Of a stretch of 5,496 nt of DNA, positions 1 through 4,699 are shown piece after piece. Numbering within the stretch: the first letter of the stretch is position 1; each line of letters starts with the position of its first letter. The position numbers were made by a program, and so were the translations under genes. Source of the stretch: Lachnoclostridium sp. UBA3775. GTDB taxonomy: Bacteria; Bacillota; Clostridia; Lachnospirales; Lachnospiraceae. The notes below the pieces were generated by a model. That model was not told the origin of the DNA, ran no database searches, and worked only from the letters and a program-made list of their open reading frames with translations. The stretch is taken from NCBI GenBank assembly GCA_002369525.1, contig DFFN01000015.1, positions 1 through 5,496 of the forward strand. Reading direction: 5' to 3'.

Positions 1-413
1 CCGGTCATGCAAGACAGGGTTCAACCCGTTCTCCTCAGTGGGTACACGGCGGCGTTGTTTTCGCTCCCAAGCCCAGGGATTATTCGGTAAAGATGAACAA
101 GAAGGAAAAGGCAGCAGCTATCAAGTCTGCACTTTCTTCAAGAGTAAACGAGTCAAAGATCTTCGTTATGGAGGACCTTGCATTCGGTGAGATCAAGACC
201 AAGCCCGTAAAGGCAATGCTTGATGCACTTAACGCAAAGAAGGCACTCATCGTTACTGCTGAGGCTGACAAGATCGTTACTCTTTCCGCAAGAAACATTG
301 AAGGAGTAAGAATCGTAGAGTCCGGCTCCATCAACGTATTTGACATCCTTAAGTATGATAACCTTGTTATCACAAAGGATGCGGTAGCTAAGATCCAGGA
401 GGTGTATGCATAA
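1..413 (+). CDS. rplD: 50S ribosomal protein L4 (uL4), 3' part; 5' end outside the window
   Basis: L4 binds 23S rRNA early in 50S assembly, and its long loop lines the peptide exit tunnel near the macrolide site. The open frame runs unbroken from the window edge (first complete codon at base 3) to TAA at 411-413, giving 136 visible residues, about the C-terminal two thirds of a typical protein of about 205 residues. The visible start reads GHARQGSTRSPQW, the conserved basic tunnel loop, followed by GGVVFAPKPRDYSVK. The globular C-terminal domain follows and ends in KIQEVYA. The ATG at base 93 is an internal Met in the loop-to-domain junction, not the start. The stop overlaps the rplW start by one base (TAATG), which suggests translational coupling. 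In E. coli L4 also represses its own operon; the leader where that happens lies upstream and cannot be judged here. Confidence 0.97.
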   Translation, partial: GHARQGSTRSPQWVHGGVVFAPKPRDYSVKMNKKEKAAAIKSALSSRVNESKIFVMEDLAFGEIKTKPVKAMLDALNAKKALIVTAEADKIVTLSARNIEGVRIVESGSINVFDILKYDNLVITKDAVAKIQEVYA

Positions 414-712
414 TGGCAGATTTAAAGTACTATGACGTTATTCTCTCTCCGGTAGTTACCGAAAAGAGCATGAATTACATGTCGGAAAAGAAATATTGCT
501 TCTATGTACATAAGGATGCAACAAAGGCTCAGATCAAAGATGCCGTTGAGAAAATGTTCGCAGGAGCAAAGGTTGCCGAGGTTAATACTTCAAACGTATC
601 AGGCAAGCTTCGCAGACGTGGAAGAGATGTCGGCTATACAGCAGACAGAAAGAAAGCTGTTGTAAAGCTCACAGCTGACAGCGCAGACATCGAAATTTTC
701 GCAGGACTGTAA
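413..712 (+). CDS. rplW: 50S ribosomal protein L23 (uL23)
   Basis: L23 sits at the mouth of the peptide exit tunnel on 23S rRNA, where trigger factor and the signal recognition particle dock. The 99-residue product has the usual bacterial length. It opens with YYDVILSPVVTEKS (residues 6-19), the conserved N-terminal signature. An Arg/Lys-rich rRNA-binding loop follows around residues 65-81 (KLRRRGRDVG and onward), and it ends in the typical acidic tail SADIEIFAGL. The ATG shares its A with the rplD stop. An AGGAGGTG ribosome-binding site lies at 397-404 inside the end of rplD, 8 nt before the start. The gene is followed by a 66-nt gap before rplB, unusually long for this operon. No defect is seen. 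Confidence 0.97.
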   Translation: MADLKYYDVILSPVVTEKSMNYMSEKKYCFYVHKDATKAQIKDAVEKMFAGAKVAEVNTSNVSGKLRRRGRDVGYTADRKKAVVKLTADSADIEIFAGL

Positions 713-778
713 AAGGAAAAAGGATAAGGTGAAAAATTCCAAACTATATCTTATCCGCTATTGAAAGGAGTAATAAAA
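713..778 (+). promoter_or_regulatory. rplW-rplB intergenic segment with a hairpin
   Basis: This 66-nt gap is the second longest in the window. GGATAAG (722-728) is the exact reverse complement of CTTATCC (750-756). In RNA the stem can extend inward to 731/747 using two G-U pairs, leaving a loop at 732-746. No T-run follows, so it is not an intrinsic terminator. The loop sequence AATTCC (735-740) is complementary to GGAATT (782-787) at codons 2-3 of rplB, so a pseudoknot covering the start region is possible. The rplB ribosome-binding site AAAGGAG (764-770) lies downstream of the stem. A regulatory or processing role is inference only. Confidence 0.4.
729..764 (+). other. possible 11-codon leader ORF ahead of rplB
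   Basis: A GTG start at 729 opens a short frame encoding MKNSKLYLIRY and ends with TGA at 762-764. The A of that stop is the first base of the rplB ribosome-binding site AAAGGAG. A purine-rich AAAGGA stretch lies at 719-724, only 4 nt before the GTG, which is close for a good ribosome-binding site. If translated, the peptide would bring terminating ribosomes exactly onto the rplB initiation region and would have to melt the 722-756 hairpin. I do not recognise the peptide. A frame this short can easily arise by chance. Confidence 0.2.
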
Positions 779-1624
779 ATGGGAATTAAAAAGTATAATC
801 CCTATACACCCTCCAGAAGAAACATGACAGGTTCCGATTTCGCTGAGATCACAACTCAGACCCCCGAGAAGTCACTTCTTGTTTCACTCAAGAAAAACTC
901 GGGACGTAACAATCAGGGAAAAATCACTGTCAGACATCAGGGCGGTGGATCAAGAAGAAAATACAGAATCATCGATTTCAAGAGAAAGAAAGACGATGTT
1001 GCAGCTGTTGTAAAGAGCATCGAATACGATCCCAACAGAACAGCAAATATTGCACTTGTTGCATATGCAGACGGTGAGAAGGCATATATCCTTGCACCTC
1101 TCGGACTTTCGGTAGGCGATGTGATCATGAACGGAAAGAATGCAGAAATCAAAATCGGTAACTGCCTTCCACTTGAGAACATGCCCATCGGTACACAGAT
1201 TCATAACATTGAGCTTTATCCCGGAAAGGGCGGACAGCTTGTTCGTTCAGCCGGAAACTCAGCTCAGTTAATGGCAAAAGAAGGAAAGTACGCAACACTC
1301 CGTCTTCCTTCAGGCGAGATGAGAATGGTTCCCATCATCTGCCGCGCAACAGTAGGTCAGGTCGGAAACATCGATCATGAGCTTGTCAATGTCGGTAAGG
1401 CAGGACGTAAGCGTAACATGGGTATCCGTCCTACAGTAAGAGGTTCCGTAATGAACCCGAACGACCATCCTCACGGTGGTGGTGAAGGAAGAACCCCCGT
1501 TGGCCGTCCCGGTCCGAGCACACCTTGGGGCAAACCCGCACTCGGTCTTAAGACACGTAAGAAGAGCAAGCCGTCCAATAAGCTGATCATCAGAAGAAGA
1601 GACGGTAAGGCATTATCCAATTAG
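779..1624 (+). CDS. rplB: 50S ribosomal protein L2 (uL2)
   Basis: L2 is one of the most conserved 50S proteins. It binds 23S rRNA, is needed for subunit joining and tRNA binding, and supports the peptidyl-transferase centre. The 281-residue product is close to the usual length of about 275. It starts MGIKKYNPYTPSRR, has the RNA-binding segment VRHQGGGSRRKYR near residues 51-63, and carries the signature NPNDHPHGGGEGR near residues 226-238. The first His there (about residue 230) corresponds to E. coli His229, implicated in peptidyl transfer. The tail is the expected Lys/Arg-rich TRKKSKPSNK...RRRDGKA. I chose ATG 779 because AAAGGAG at 764-770 is correctly spaced from it. An in-frame TTG at 761 would add six residues but overlaps that ribosome-binding site and matches nothing conserved. 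The stop TAG (1622-1624) lies within the rpsS ribosome-binding site. Confidence 0.97.
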   Translation: MGIKKYNPYTPSRRNMTGSDFAEITTQTPEKSLLVSLKKNSGRNNQGKITVRHQGGGSRRKYRIIDFKRKKDDVAAVVKSIEYDPNRTANIALVAYADGEKAYILAPLGLSVGDVIMNGKNAEIKIGNCLPLENMPIGTQIHNIELYPGKGGQLVRSAGNSAQLMAKEGKYATLRLPSGEMRMVPIICRATVGQVGNIDHELVNVGKAGRKRNMGIRPTVRGSVMNPNDHPHGGGEGRTPVGRPGPSTPWGKPALGLKTRKKSKPSNKLIIRRRDGKALSN

Positions 1625-1635
1625 GAGGTTTAAAT

Positions 1636-1914
1636 ATGGCACGTTCATTAAAGAAAGGACCTTTCGCAGATGAGTCCCTGCTCAAGAAGATTGATTCAAT
1701 GAATGCAGCAAACGACAAGTCTGTTATCAAAACATGGTCAAGACGTTCAACTATTTTCCCTTCCTTTGTAGGCCATACAATCGCTGTTTATGACGGAAGA
1801 AAGCATGTTCCGGTATATGTAACAGAGGATATGGTAGGACACAAGCTCGGCGAGTTCGTAGCTACAAGAACCTACCGCGGACATGGCAAGGATGAGAAAA
1901 AAGGCAAGAAATAA
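1636..1914 (+). CDS. rpsS: 30S ribosomal protein S19 (uS19)
   Basis: S19 binds 16S rRNA in the 30S head, near S13 and the A-site tRNA. The 92-residue product has standard length. It begins MARSLKKGPFADESLL and contains the family signature HKLGEFVATRTYRGH at residues 69-83, then a Lys-rich tail (KDEKKGKK). The ribosome-binding site AGGAGG at 1623-1628 overlaps the rplB stop codon, 7 nt before the ATG, so translation is likely coupled to L2. The gene ends in tandem stops (TAA TAA, 1912-1917). It is followed by the longest gap in the window, which is unusual since rpsS and rplV are often only a few bases apart. Confidence 0.97.
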   Translation: MARSLKKGPFADESLLKKIDSMNAANDKSVIKTWSRRSTIFPSFVGHTIAVYDGRKHVPVYVTEDMVGHKLGEFVATRTYRGHGKDEKKGKK

Positions 1915-1927
1915 TAAGTAAACGGGC

Positions 1928-1941
1928 CTCCCGGAAGGGAG
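1928..1941 (+). repeat. inverted repeat / GNRA-type hairpin A
   Basis: CTCCC and GGGAG are perfect complements separated by GGAA. In RNA this is a compact 5-bp stem with a GNRA tetraloop, 14 nt after the rpsS stop codon. The 3' arm GGGAG also looks like a ribosome-binding site and would be hidden in the stem. Confidence 0.6.
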
Positions 1942-1961
1942 TGTTACCTGTTGGAAGAGTA

Positions 1962-1979
1962 CGGGCGGAGGGCCGCCCG
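1962..1979 (+). repeat. inverted repeat / GC hairpin B upstream of rplV
   Basis: CGGGCGG and CCGCCCG are perfect complements around the 4-nt loop AGGG. It is the strongest short hairpin I see in the window. It sits 5 nt upstream of the rplV ribosome-binding site and leaves that site unpaired. The downstream sequence GATGAAAGG has no T-tract. The stem and loop contain a second ribosome-binding-site-like GGAGG (1967-1971). Confidence 0.65.
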
Positions 1980-1984
1980 AGATG

Positions 1985-1991
1985 AAAGGAG
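1985..1991 (+). promoter_or_regulatory. ribosome-binding site fixing the rplV start
   Basis: AAAGGAG lies 7 nt before ATG 1999. This decides the start over the in-frame TTG at 1951, whose extra 16 codons run through hairpin B and use CGG and AGG arginine codons that are uncommon in the neighbouring genes. Confidence 0.85.
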
Positions 1992-1998
1992 AATATCT

Positions 1999-2388
1999 AT
2001 GGCTAAAGGACATAGATCCCAAATAAAAAGAGACAGAAACGAAAACCAGAAAGAAAAGAGACCTTCAGCTAAGCTCAGCTATGCAAGAGTTTCCGTTCAG
2101 AAAGCATGTTTCGTTCTCGATGCCATCAGAGGCAAGGATGTAAATACTGCTCTTGGTATCCTGGCTTACAATCCCAGATATGCATCAAGAGTAATTGAGA
2201 AGCTTTTAAAGTCTGCTGTTGCAAATGCCGAAAACAATAACGGCATGGATGTATCGAAGCTCTATGTGGCAGAGTGCTTTGCAAATGACGCTCCCACAAT
2301 GAAGAGAGTTCATCCCAGAGCTCAGGGCAGAGCATACAGAATCTTAAAGAGAATGAGCCACATTACAGTAGTGCTCGATGAAAAATAA
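1999..2388 (+). CDS. rplV: 50S ribosomal protein L22 (uL22)
   Basis: L22 contacts all domains of 23S rRNA, and its extended hairpin lines the exit tunnel beside L4. Changes in that hairpin are known to affect macrolide susceptibility. The 129-residue product is longer than the E. coli protein (110), because of a Lys/Arg-rich N-terminal extension (about residues 1-20, starting MAKGHRSQIKR). From memory, this extension is typical of Lachnospiraceae. The core starts around residue 24 (AKLSYARVSVQKACF) and includes AIRGK (42-46). The tunnel hairpin covers about residues 98-125, with MKRVHPRAQGRAYRI at 101-115. I see no insertion or deletion in the hairpin. Start chosen at ATG 1999 from the spaced AAAGGAG site. 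The stop overlaps the rpsC ribosome-binding site. Confidence 0.96.
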   Translation: MAKGHRSQIKRDRNENQKEKRPSAKLSYARVSVQKACFVLDAIRGKDVNTALGILAYNPRYASRVIEKLLKSAVANAENNNGMDVSKLYVAECFANDAPTMKRVHPRAQGRAYRILKRMSHITVVLDEK

Positions 2389-2399
2389 GGAGGAACAGC

Positions 2400-3068
2400 A
2401 TGGGACAGAAAGTAAATCCGCATGGATTAAGAGTCGGTATTATTAAAGACTGGGACTCAAGATGGTACGCAGAAGCTGATTTCGCCTCTTGCCTCGCTGA
2501 GGATTACAAGATCAGAAAGTATCTCGAGAAGAGACTTGCGAACTCAGGTGTATCAAAGGTTGAGATCGAGCGCGTTTCCGACAAGATCAAGGTTATCGTT
2601 TTCACATCTAAGCCCGGTGTTGTAATCGGTAAGGCCGGTGCAGAGATCGAGAAGATAAAGAATGAAATTCAGAAGAAGTTTACCGAGAAGAAGGTAAACG
2701 TTGAGATCAAAGAGATCAAGAAACCCGACGGTGATGCTCAGCTTGTTGCAGAGAATATCGCTGGACAGCTTGAAAACCGTGTATCCTTCCGTCGTGCAAT
2801 GAAGTCTGTTATGAGCCGTACAATGAAGACCCAGGGCGTTCTTGGTATCAAGACTGCAGTTTCGGGCCGTCTCGGCGGTGCAGATATGGCACGTACAGAG
2901 TTCTATTCCGAGGGAAATATTCCTCTTCAGACACTTCGTGCAGATATCGACTACGGCTTCGCAGAGGCTGACACAACCTATGGTAAGGTTGGCGTTAAGG
3001 TTTGGATCAACCATGGACAGATCCTCCCCGGAAAAAAGGGAAGCAAGAAGGAAGGGAGTGACAAATAA
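2400..3068 (+). CDS. rpsC: 30S ribosomal protein S3 (uS3)
   Basis: S3 is a 30S head protein at the mRNA entry channel, next to S10 and S14, and helps unwind structured mRNA. The 222-residue product has typical length. The start MGQKVNPHGLRVGI is the conserved N-terminus. The KH type-2 RNA-binding domain lies around residues 38-107, with its loop GKAG at 77-80 (VVIGKAGAEI). The segment ENRVSFRRAMK (125-135) includes R131, R132 and K135, the positions linked to helicase activity in E. coli S3. The C-terminal domain signature GRLGGADMARTE (156-167) is intact. AAGGAGG at 2387-2393 overlaps the rplV stop and lies 6 nt before the ATG. The last stop base is also the first base of the rplP ATG. Confidence 0.97.
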   Translation: MGQKVNPHGLRVGIIKDWDSRWYAEADFASCLAEDYKIRKYLEKRLANSGVSKVEIERVSDKIKVIVFTSKPGVVIGKAGAEIEKIKNEIQKKFTEKKVNVEIKEIKKPDGDAQLVAENIAGQLENRVSFRRAMKSVMSRTMKTQGVLGIKTAVSGRLGGADMARTEFYSEGNIPLQTLRADIDYGFAEADTTYGKVGVKVWINHGQILPGKKGSKKEGSDK

Positions 3069-3505
3069 TGTTAATGCCTAAGAGAGTGAAACGCCGTAAG
3101 CAGTTTCGCGGAACTATGAGAGGCAAGGCCCTCAGAGGCAACAGAATCACCAACGGTGAGTATGGTATTGTTGCTACCGAACCTTGCTGGATCAAATCAA
3201 ATCAGATTGAAGCAGCCCGTATTGCAATCAACCGTTATGTAAAGCGTGGCGGTAAGGTATGGATCAAGATTTTCCCTGACAAGCCTGTTACAGCAAAGCC
3301 TGCTGAAACACGAATGGGTTCAGGAAAAGGTTCACTTGAATATTGGGTTGCAGTTGTTAAACCCGGTCGTGTACTTTTTGAGATTGCCGGTGTGTCGGAG
3401 GAGATCGCAAGAGAAGCTCTCCGTCTTGCTACACACAAGCTTCCCTGCAAGTGCAAGATCATTTCCAAGGCTGAGTTAGAGGAGGTTGTTGGCAGTGAAG
3501 GCTAA
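3068..3505 (+). CDS. rplP: 50S ribosomal protein L16 (uL16)
   Basis: L16 binds 23S rRNA near the A-site tRNA elbow and is needed for late 50S assembly and peptidyl transfer. The 145-residue length is typical for Firmicutes. It starts MLMPKRVKRRKQFRG, the standard N-terminus, so ATG 3068 is preferred over the ATG two codons later. ETRMGSGKGSLEYWVAVVKP (residues 80-99) is the signature region; R82 corresponds to E. coli Arg81, which is hydroxylated in that species. Whether it is modified here is unknown. The ribosome-binding site GGGAG (3054-3058) is inside the end of rpsC, and the start overlaps the rpsC stop as TAATG. The 3' end contains the rpmC ribosome-binding site and start. Confidence 0.97.
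   Translation: MLMPKRVKRRKQFRGTMRGKALRGNRITNGEYGIVATEPCWIKSNQIEAARIAINRYVKRGGKVWIKIFPDKPVTAKPAETRMGSGKGSLEYWVAVVKPGRVLFEIAGVSEEIAREALRLATHKLPCKCKIISKAELEEVVGSEG
3479..3485 (+). promoter_or_regulatory. ribosome-binding site fixing the rpmC start
   Basis: GAGGAGG lies inside the last codons of rplP. It is 9 nt before GTG 3495, while the in-frame TTG codons at 3486 and 3489 are 0 and 3 nt away and too close to use. This selects GTG 3495 as the rpmC start. Confidence 0.85.
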
Positions 3506-3704
3506 GAAATATAATGAAGAATTAAAAACAAAGTCTGTTTCTGAGTTAAATGAAGAGCTTGTATCTGCTAAGAAGGAGCTCTTTAACCTGAGATTCCAGA
3601 ATGCTACCAATCAGCTGGATAACACAAGCAGAATCAAGGAAGTAAGAAAGAATATTGCAAGAATTCAGACTGAAATTGCTTTAAAAGCAAAGACAGCACA
3701 GTAA
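3495..3704 (+). CDS. rpmC: 50S ribosomal protein L29 (uL29), GTG start
   Basis: L29 is a small two-helix protein beside L23 at the exit of the peptide tunnel. From GTG 3495 the product is 69 residues and reads MKAKKYNEELKTKSVSELNEEL. It is mostly helical, with the conserved KELFNLRFQNATNQLDN (residues 27-43) and IKEVRKNIARIQTE (47-60), the family core. The start was chosen by the ribosome-binding site and by the family N-terminus; the longer frame from TTG 3486 adds only three residues. The gene overlaps rplP by 11 nt, the largest overlap in the window, so its translation is probably coupled to L16. Ends KAKTAQ with TAA. Confidence 0.96.
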   Translation: MKAKKYNEELKTKSVSELNEELVSAKKELFNLRFQNATNQLDNTSRIKEVRKNIARIQTEIALKAKTAQ

Positions 3705-3711
3705 TCCTTGG

Positions 3712-3718
3712 AAAGGAG
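3712..3718 (+). promoter_or_regulatory. ribosome-binding site fixing the rpsQ start
   Basis: AAAGGAG is 7 nt before GTG 3726. An in-frame TTG at 3708 lies upstream of this site and would translate through it, so GTG 3726 is the likely start. Confidence 0.85.
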
Positions 3719-3725
3719 AATTCAG

Positions 3726-3980
3726 GTGGAAAGAAATCTTAGAAAGACTCGTATCGGCAAAGTTGTAAGTGATAAGATGGACAAGACCATCGTTGTGGCA
3801 ATCGTTGATAACGTTAAGCATCCCCTTTACAACAAGATCGTAAAGAGAACTTACAAGCTTAAGGCTCATGACGAGAATAATGAGTGCAAAATCGGTGACA
3901 GAGTTAAGGTAATGGAGACAAGACCTCTTTCAAAGGATAAAAGATGGAGACTTGTTGAAATTGTAGAGAAAGCTAAATAA
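3726..3980 (+). CDS. rpsQ: 30S ribosomal protein S17 (uS17), GTG start
   Basis: S17 is a primary 16S rRNA-binding protein of the 30S body and acts early in assembly. From GTG 3726 the product is 84 residues, the usual length, and starts MERNLRKTRIGKVVSDKMDKT. It has the OB-fold core (about residues 10-80) with KHPLYNKIVKRTYKLKAHDE (31-50) and GDRVKVMETRPLSKDKRWRL (57-76), where METRPLSKxKRW is the family signature. The preceding gap after rpmC is 21 nt. The stop TAA overlaps the rplN ribosome-binding site. In E. coli this is the last gene of the S10 operon; here transcription appears to run on into rplN. Confidence 0.96.
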   Translation: MERNLRKTRIGKVVSDKMDKTIVVAIVDNVKHPLYNKIVKRTYKLKAHDENNECKIGDRVKVMETRPLSKDKRWRLVEIVEKAK

Positions 3981-3994
3981 AAGGAGTATTAACT

Positions 3995-4363
3995 ATGATT
4001 CAGACAGAAACCAGATTAAAGGTTGCTGATAATACGGGCGCCAAGGAGCTTCTCTGCATCAGAGTACTCGGCGGCTCTGTAAGAAAGTATGCCGGAATCG
4101 GTGATATCATCGTTGCTTCTGTAAAAGACGCAAACCCCGGCGGAGATGTTAAAAAGGGTGATGTTGTTAAGGCAGTTGTAGTTCGTACAGTTAAGGGTGT
4201 TCGCCGTAAGGACGGTTCATACATCCGTTTCGACGAGAACGCTGCCGTTATAATCAAGGACGACCTCAATCCCAGAGGAACCCGTATCTTCGGACCCGTT
4301 GCAAGAGAGCTTCGTGACAAGAAATTCATGAAGATCGTTTCTCTCGCTCCGGAAGTATTATAA
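3995..4363 (+). CDS. rplN: 50S ribosomal protein L14 (uL14)
   Basis: L14 binds 23S rRNA at the subunit interface, near L19, and takes part in bridges to 16S rRNA. The anti-association factor RsfS docks on it. The 122-residue product is the standard size. It starts MIQTETRLKVADNTGAKE. The basic strand KAVVVRTVKGVRRKDGSYIR (59-78) and the C-terminal NPRGTRIFGPVARELR (92-107) are conserved and intact. AAAGGAG at 3980-3986 lies 8 nt before the ATG. In many Gram-negative bacteria this is the first gene of a separate spc operon. Here only 14 nt separate it from rpsQ and no promoter fits between them. Confidence 0.97.
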   Translation: MIQTETRLKVADNTGAKELLCIRVLGGSVRKYAGIGDIIVASVKDANPGGDVKKGDVVKAVVVRTVKGVRRKDGSYIRFDENAAVIIKDDLNPRGTRIFGPVARELRDKKFMKIVSLAPEVL

Positions 4364-4373
4364 GGAGGCACAT

Positions 4374-4679
4374 ATGGCAACTTCTAAAATCAAGAAGAAC
4401 GATACCGTAAAGATTATCGTTGGCAAGGATAAAGGCAAGGAAGGCAAGGTCCTCAGCGTAAAGGATAACAAGGTTGTTGTTGAAGGCGCTAACATGGTAA
4501 CAAAGCATTCCAAGCCTACACAGGCAAATCCTAAGGGTGGCATCACTCATCAGGAAGCTCCCATAGATGCTTCTAATGTAATGTATGTTCACAAGGGTAA
4601 GCCCACAAGAGTCGGCTTCAAGGTAGAAAATGGCAAGAAGGTACGTATTGCAAAGTCTACCGGTGATGTCATTGACTAA
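4374..4679 (+). CDS. rplX: 50S ribosomal protein L24 (uL24)
   Basis: L24 is one of the two proteins that initiate 50S assembly; it binds domain I of 23S rRNA and lies near the tunnel exit. The 101-residue product has normal length. A KOW motif occupies about residues 9-32 (NDTVKIIVGKDKGKEGKVL). HSKPTQANPKGGITHQEAPI (45-64) is the conserved middle, and KPTRVGFKVENGKKVRI (76-92) is the C-terminal signature. It has no cysteines, so it is not the zinc-ribbon-like variant seen in some bacteria. AAGGAGG at 4362-4368 overlaps the rplN stop and is 5 nt from the ATG. Confidence 0.97.
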   Translation: MATSKIKKNDTVKIIVGKDKGKEGKVLSVKDNKVVVEGANMVTKHSKPTQANPKGGITHQEAPIDASNVMYVHKGKPTRVGFKVENGKKVRIAKSTGDVID

Positions 4680-4681
4680 TT

Positions 4682-4698
4682 TTAAGGAGGACTCTTAA
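4682..4698 (+). repeat. short inverted repeat across the rplE ribosome-binding site
   Basis: TTAAG (4682-4686) and CTTAA (4694-4698) are complementary around a 7-nt loop. The fold would place part of the AAGGAGG site (4684-4690) in the stem and end one base before the GTG start at 4700. It is A-T rich and weak. In E. coli the S8 repressor binds at this same gene junction, but I do not see that site's full structure here. Confidence 0.25.
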
Positions 4699-4699
4699 G

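Larger units (their letters stand above)
1915..1998 (+). promoter_or_regulatory. structured rpsS-rplV intergenic segment (two GC-rich hairpins)
   Basis: This 84-nt gap is much more GC-rich than the genes around it. Hairpin A is CTCCC (1928-1932) paired with GGGAG (1937-1941), closed by the tetraloop GGAA, which fits the stable GNRA class. Hairpin B is CGGGCGG (1962-1968) paired with CCGCCCG (1973-1979), a perfect 7-bp stem with a 4-nt loop AGGG. It ends 5 nt before the rplV ribosome-binding site AAAGGAG (1985-1991). ACGGGC occurs twice (1922-1927 and 1961-1966), so the 3' arm GCCCG (1975-1979) could instead pair with CGGGC at 1923-1927, enclosing hairpin A. That would make two competing folds. 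No T-run follows either hairpin, so they are not intrinsic terminators. Function is unknown; a regulatory or processing role is inferred. Confidence 0.6.

Noticed and set aside
93..413. A complete small gene starting at ATG 93
   Set aside because: The frame is open to the window edge and upstream codons encode the conserved L4 tunnel loop, so this Met is internal to rplD.
761..778. TTG 761 as the rplB start, adding six residues
   Set aside because: It overlaps the AAAGGAG site that serves ATG 779, and L2 proteins start MGIKKYNP-like.
1962..1984. Intrinsic terminator after rpsS
   Set aside because: The GC stem is followed by AGATGAAAGGAG with no T-run, and essential operon genes follow immediately.
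1951..1998. TTG 1951 as the rplV start, adding 16 residues
   Set aside because: A GGGAG lies 9 nt upstream, but it is in hairpin A. The added codons run through hairpin B, use rare-looking arginine codons, and ATG 1999 has a better site and the family N-terminus.
2553..3014. 153-residue open frame on the minus strand, opposite rpsC
   Set aside because: It lies wholly antisense to a well-conserved S3 gene and its translation (many Leu/Cys, no recognisable motif) looks like a shadow of rpsC codon use.
2842..3081. 79-residue + strand frame inside rpsC
   Set aside because: Overlaps conserved S3 coding sequence in another frame, with no plausible ribosome-binding site or recognisable product.
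4000..4380. 126-residue minus-strand frame opposite rplN
   Set aside because: Covers nearly all of rplN in antisense; no ribosome-binding site or protein family features were seen.
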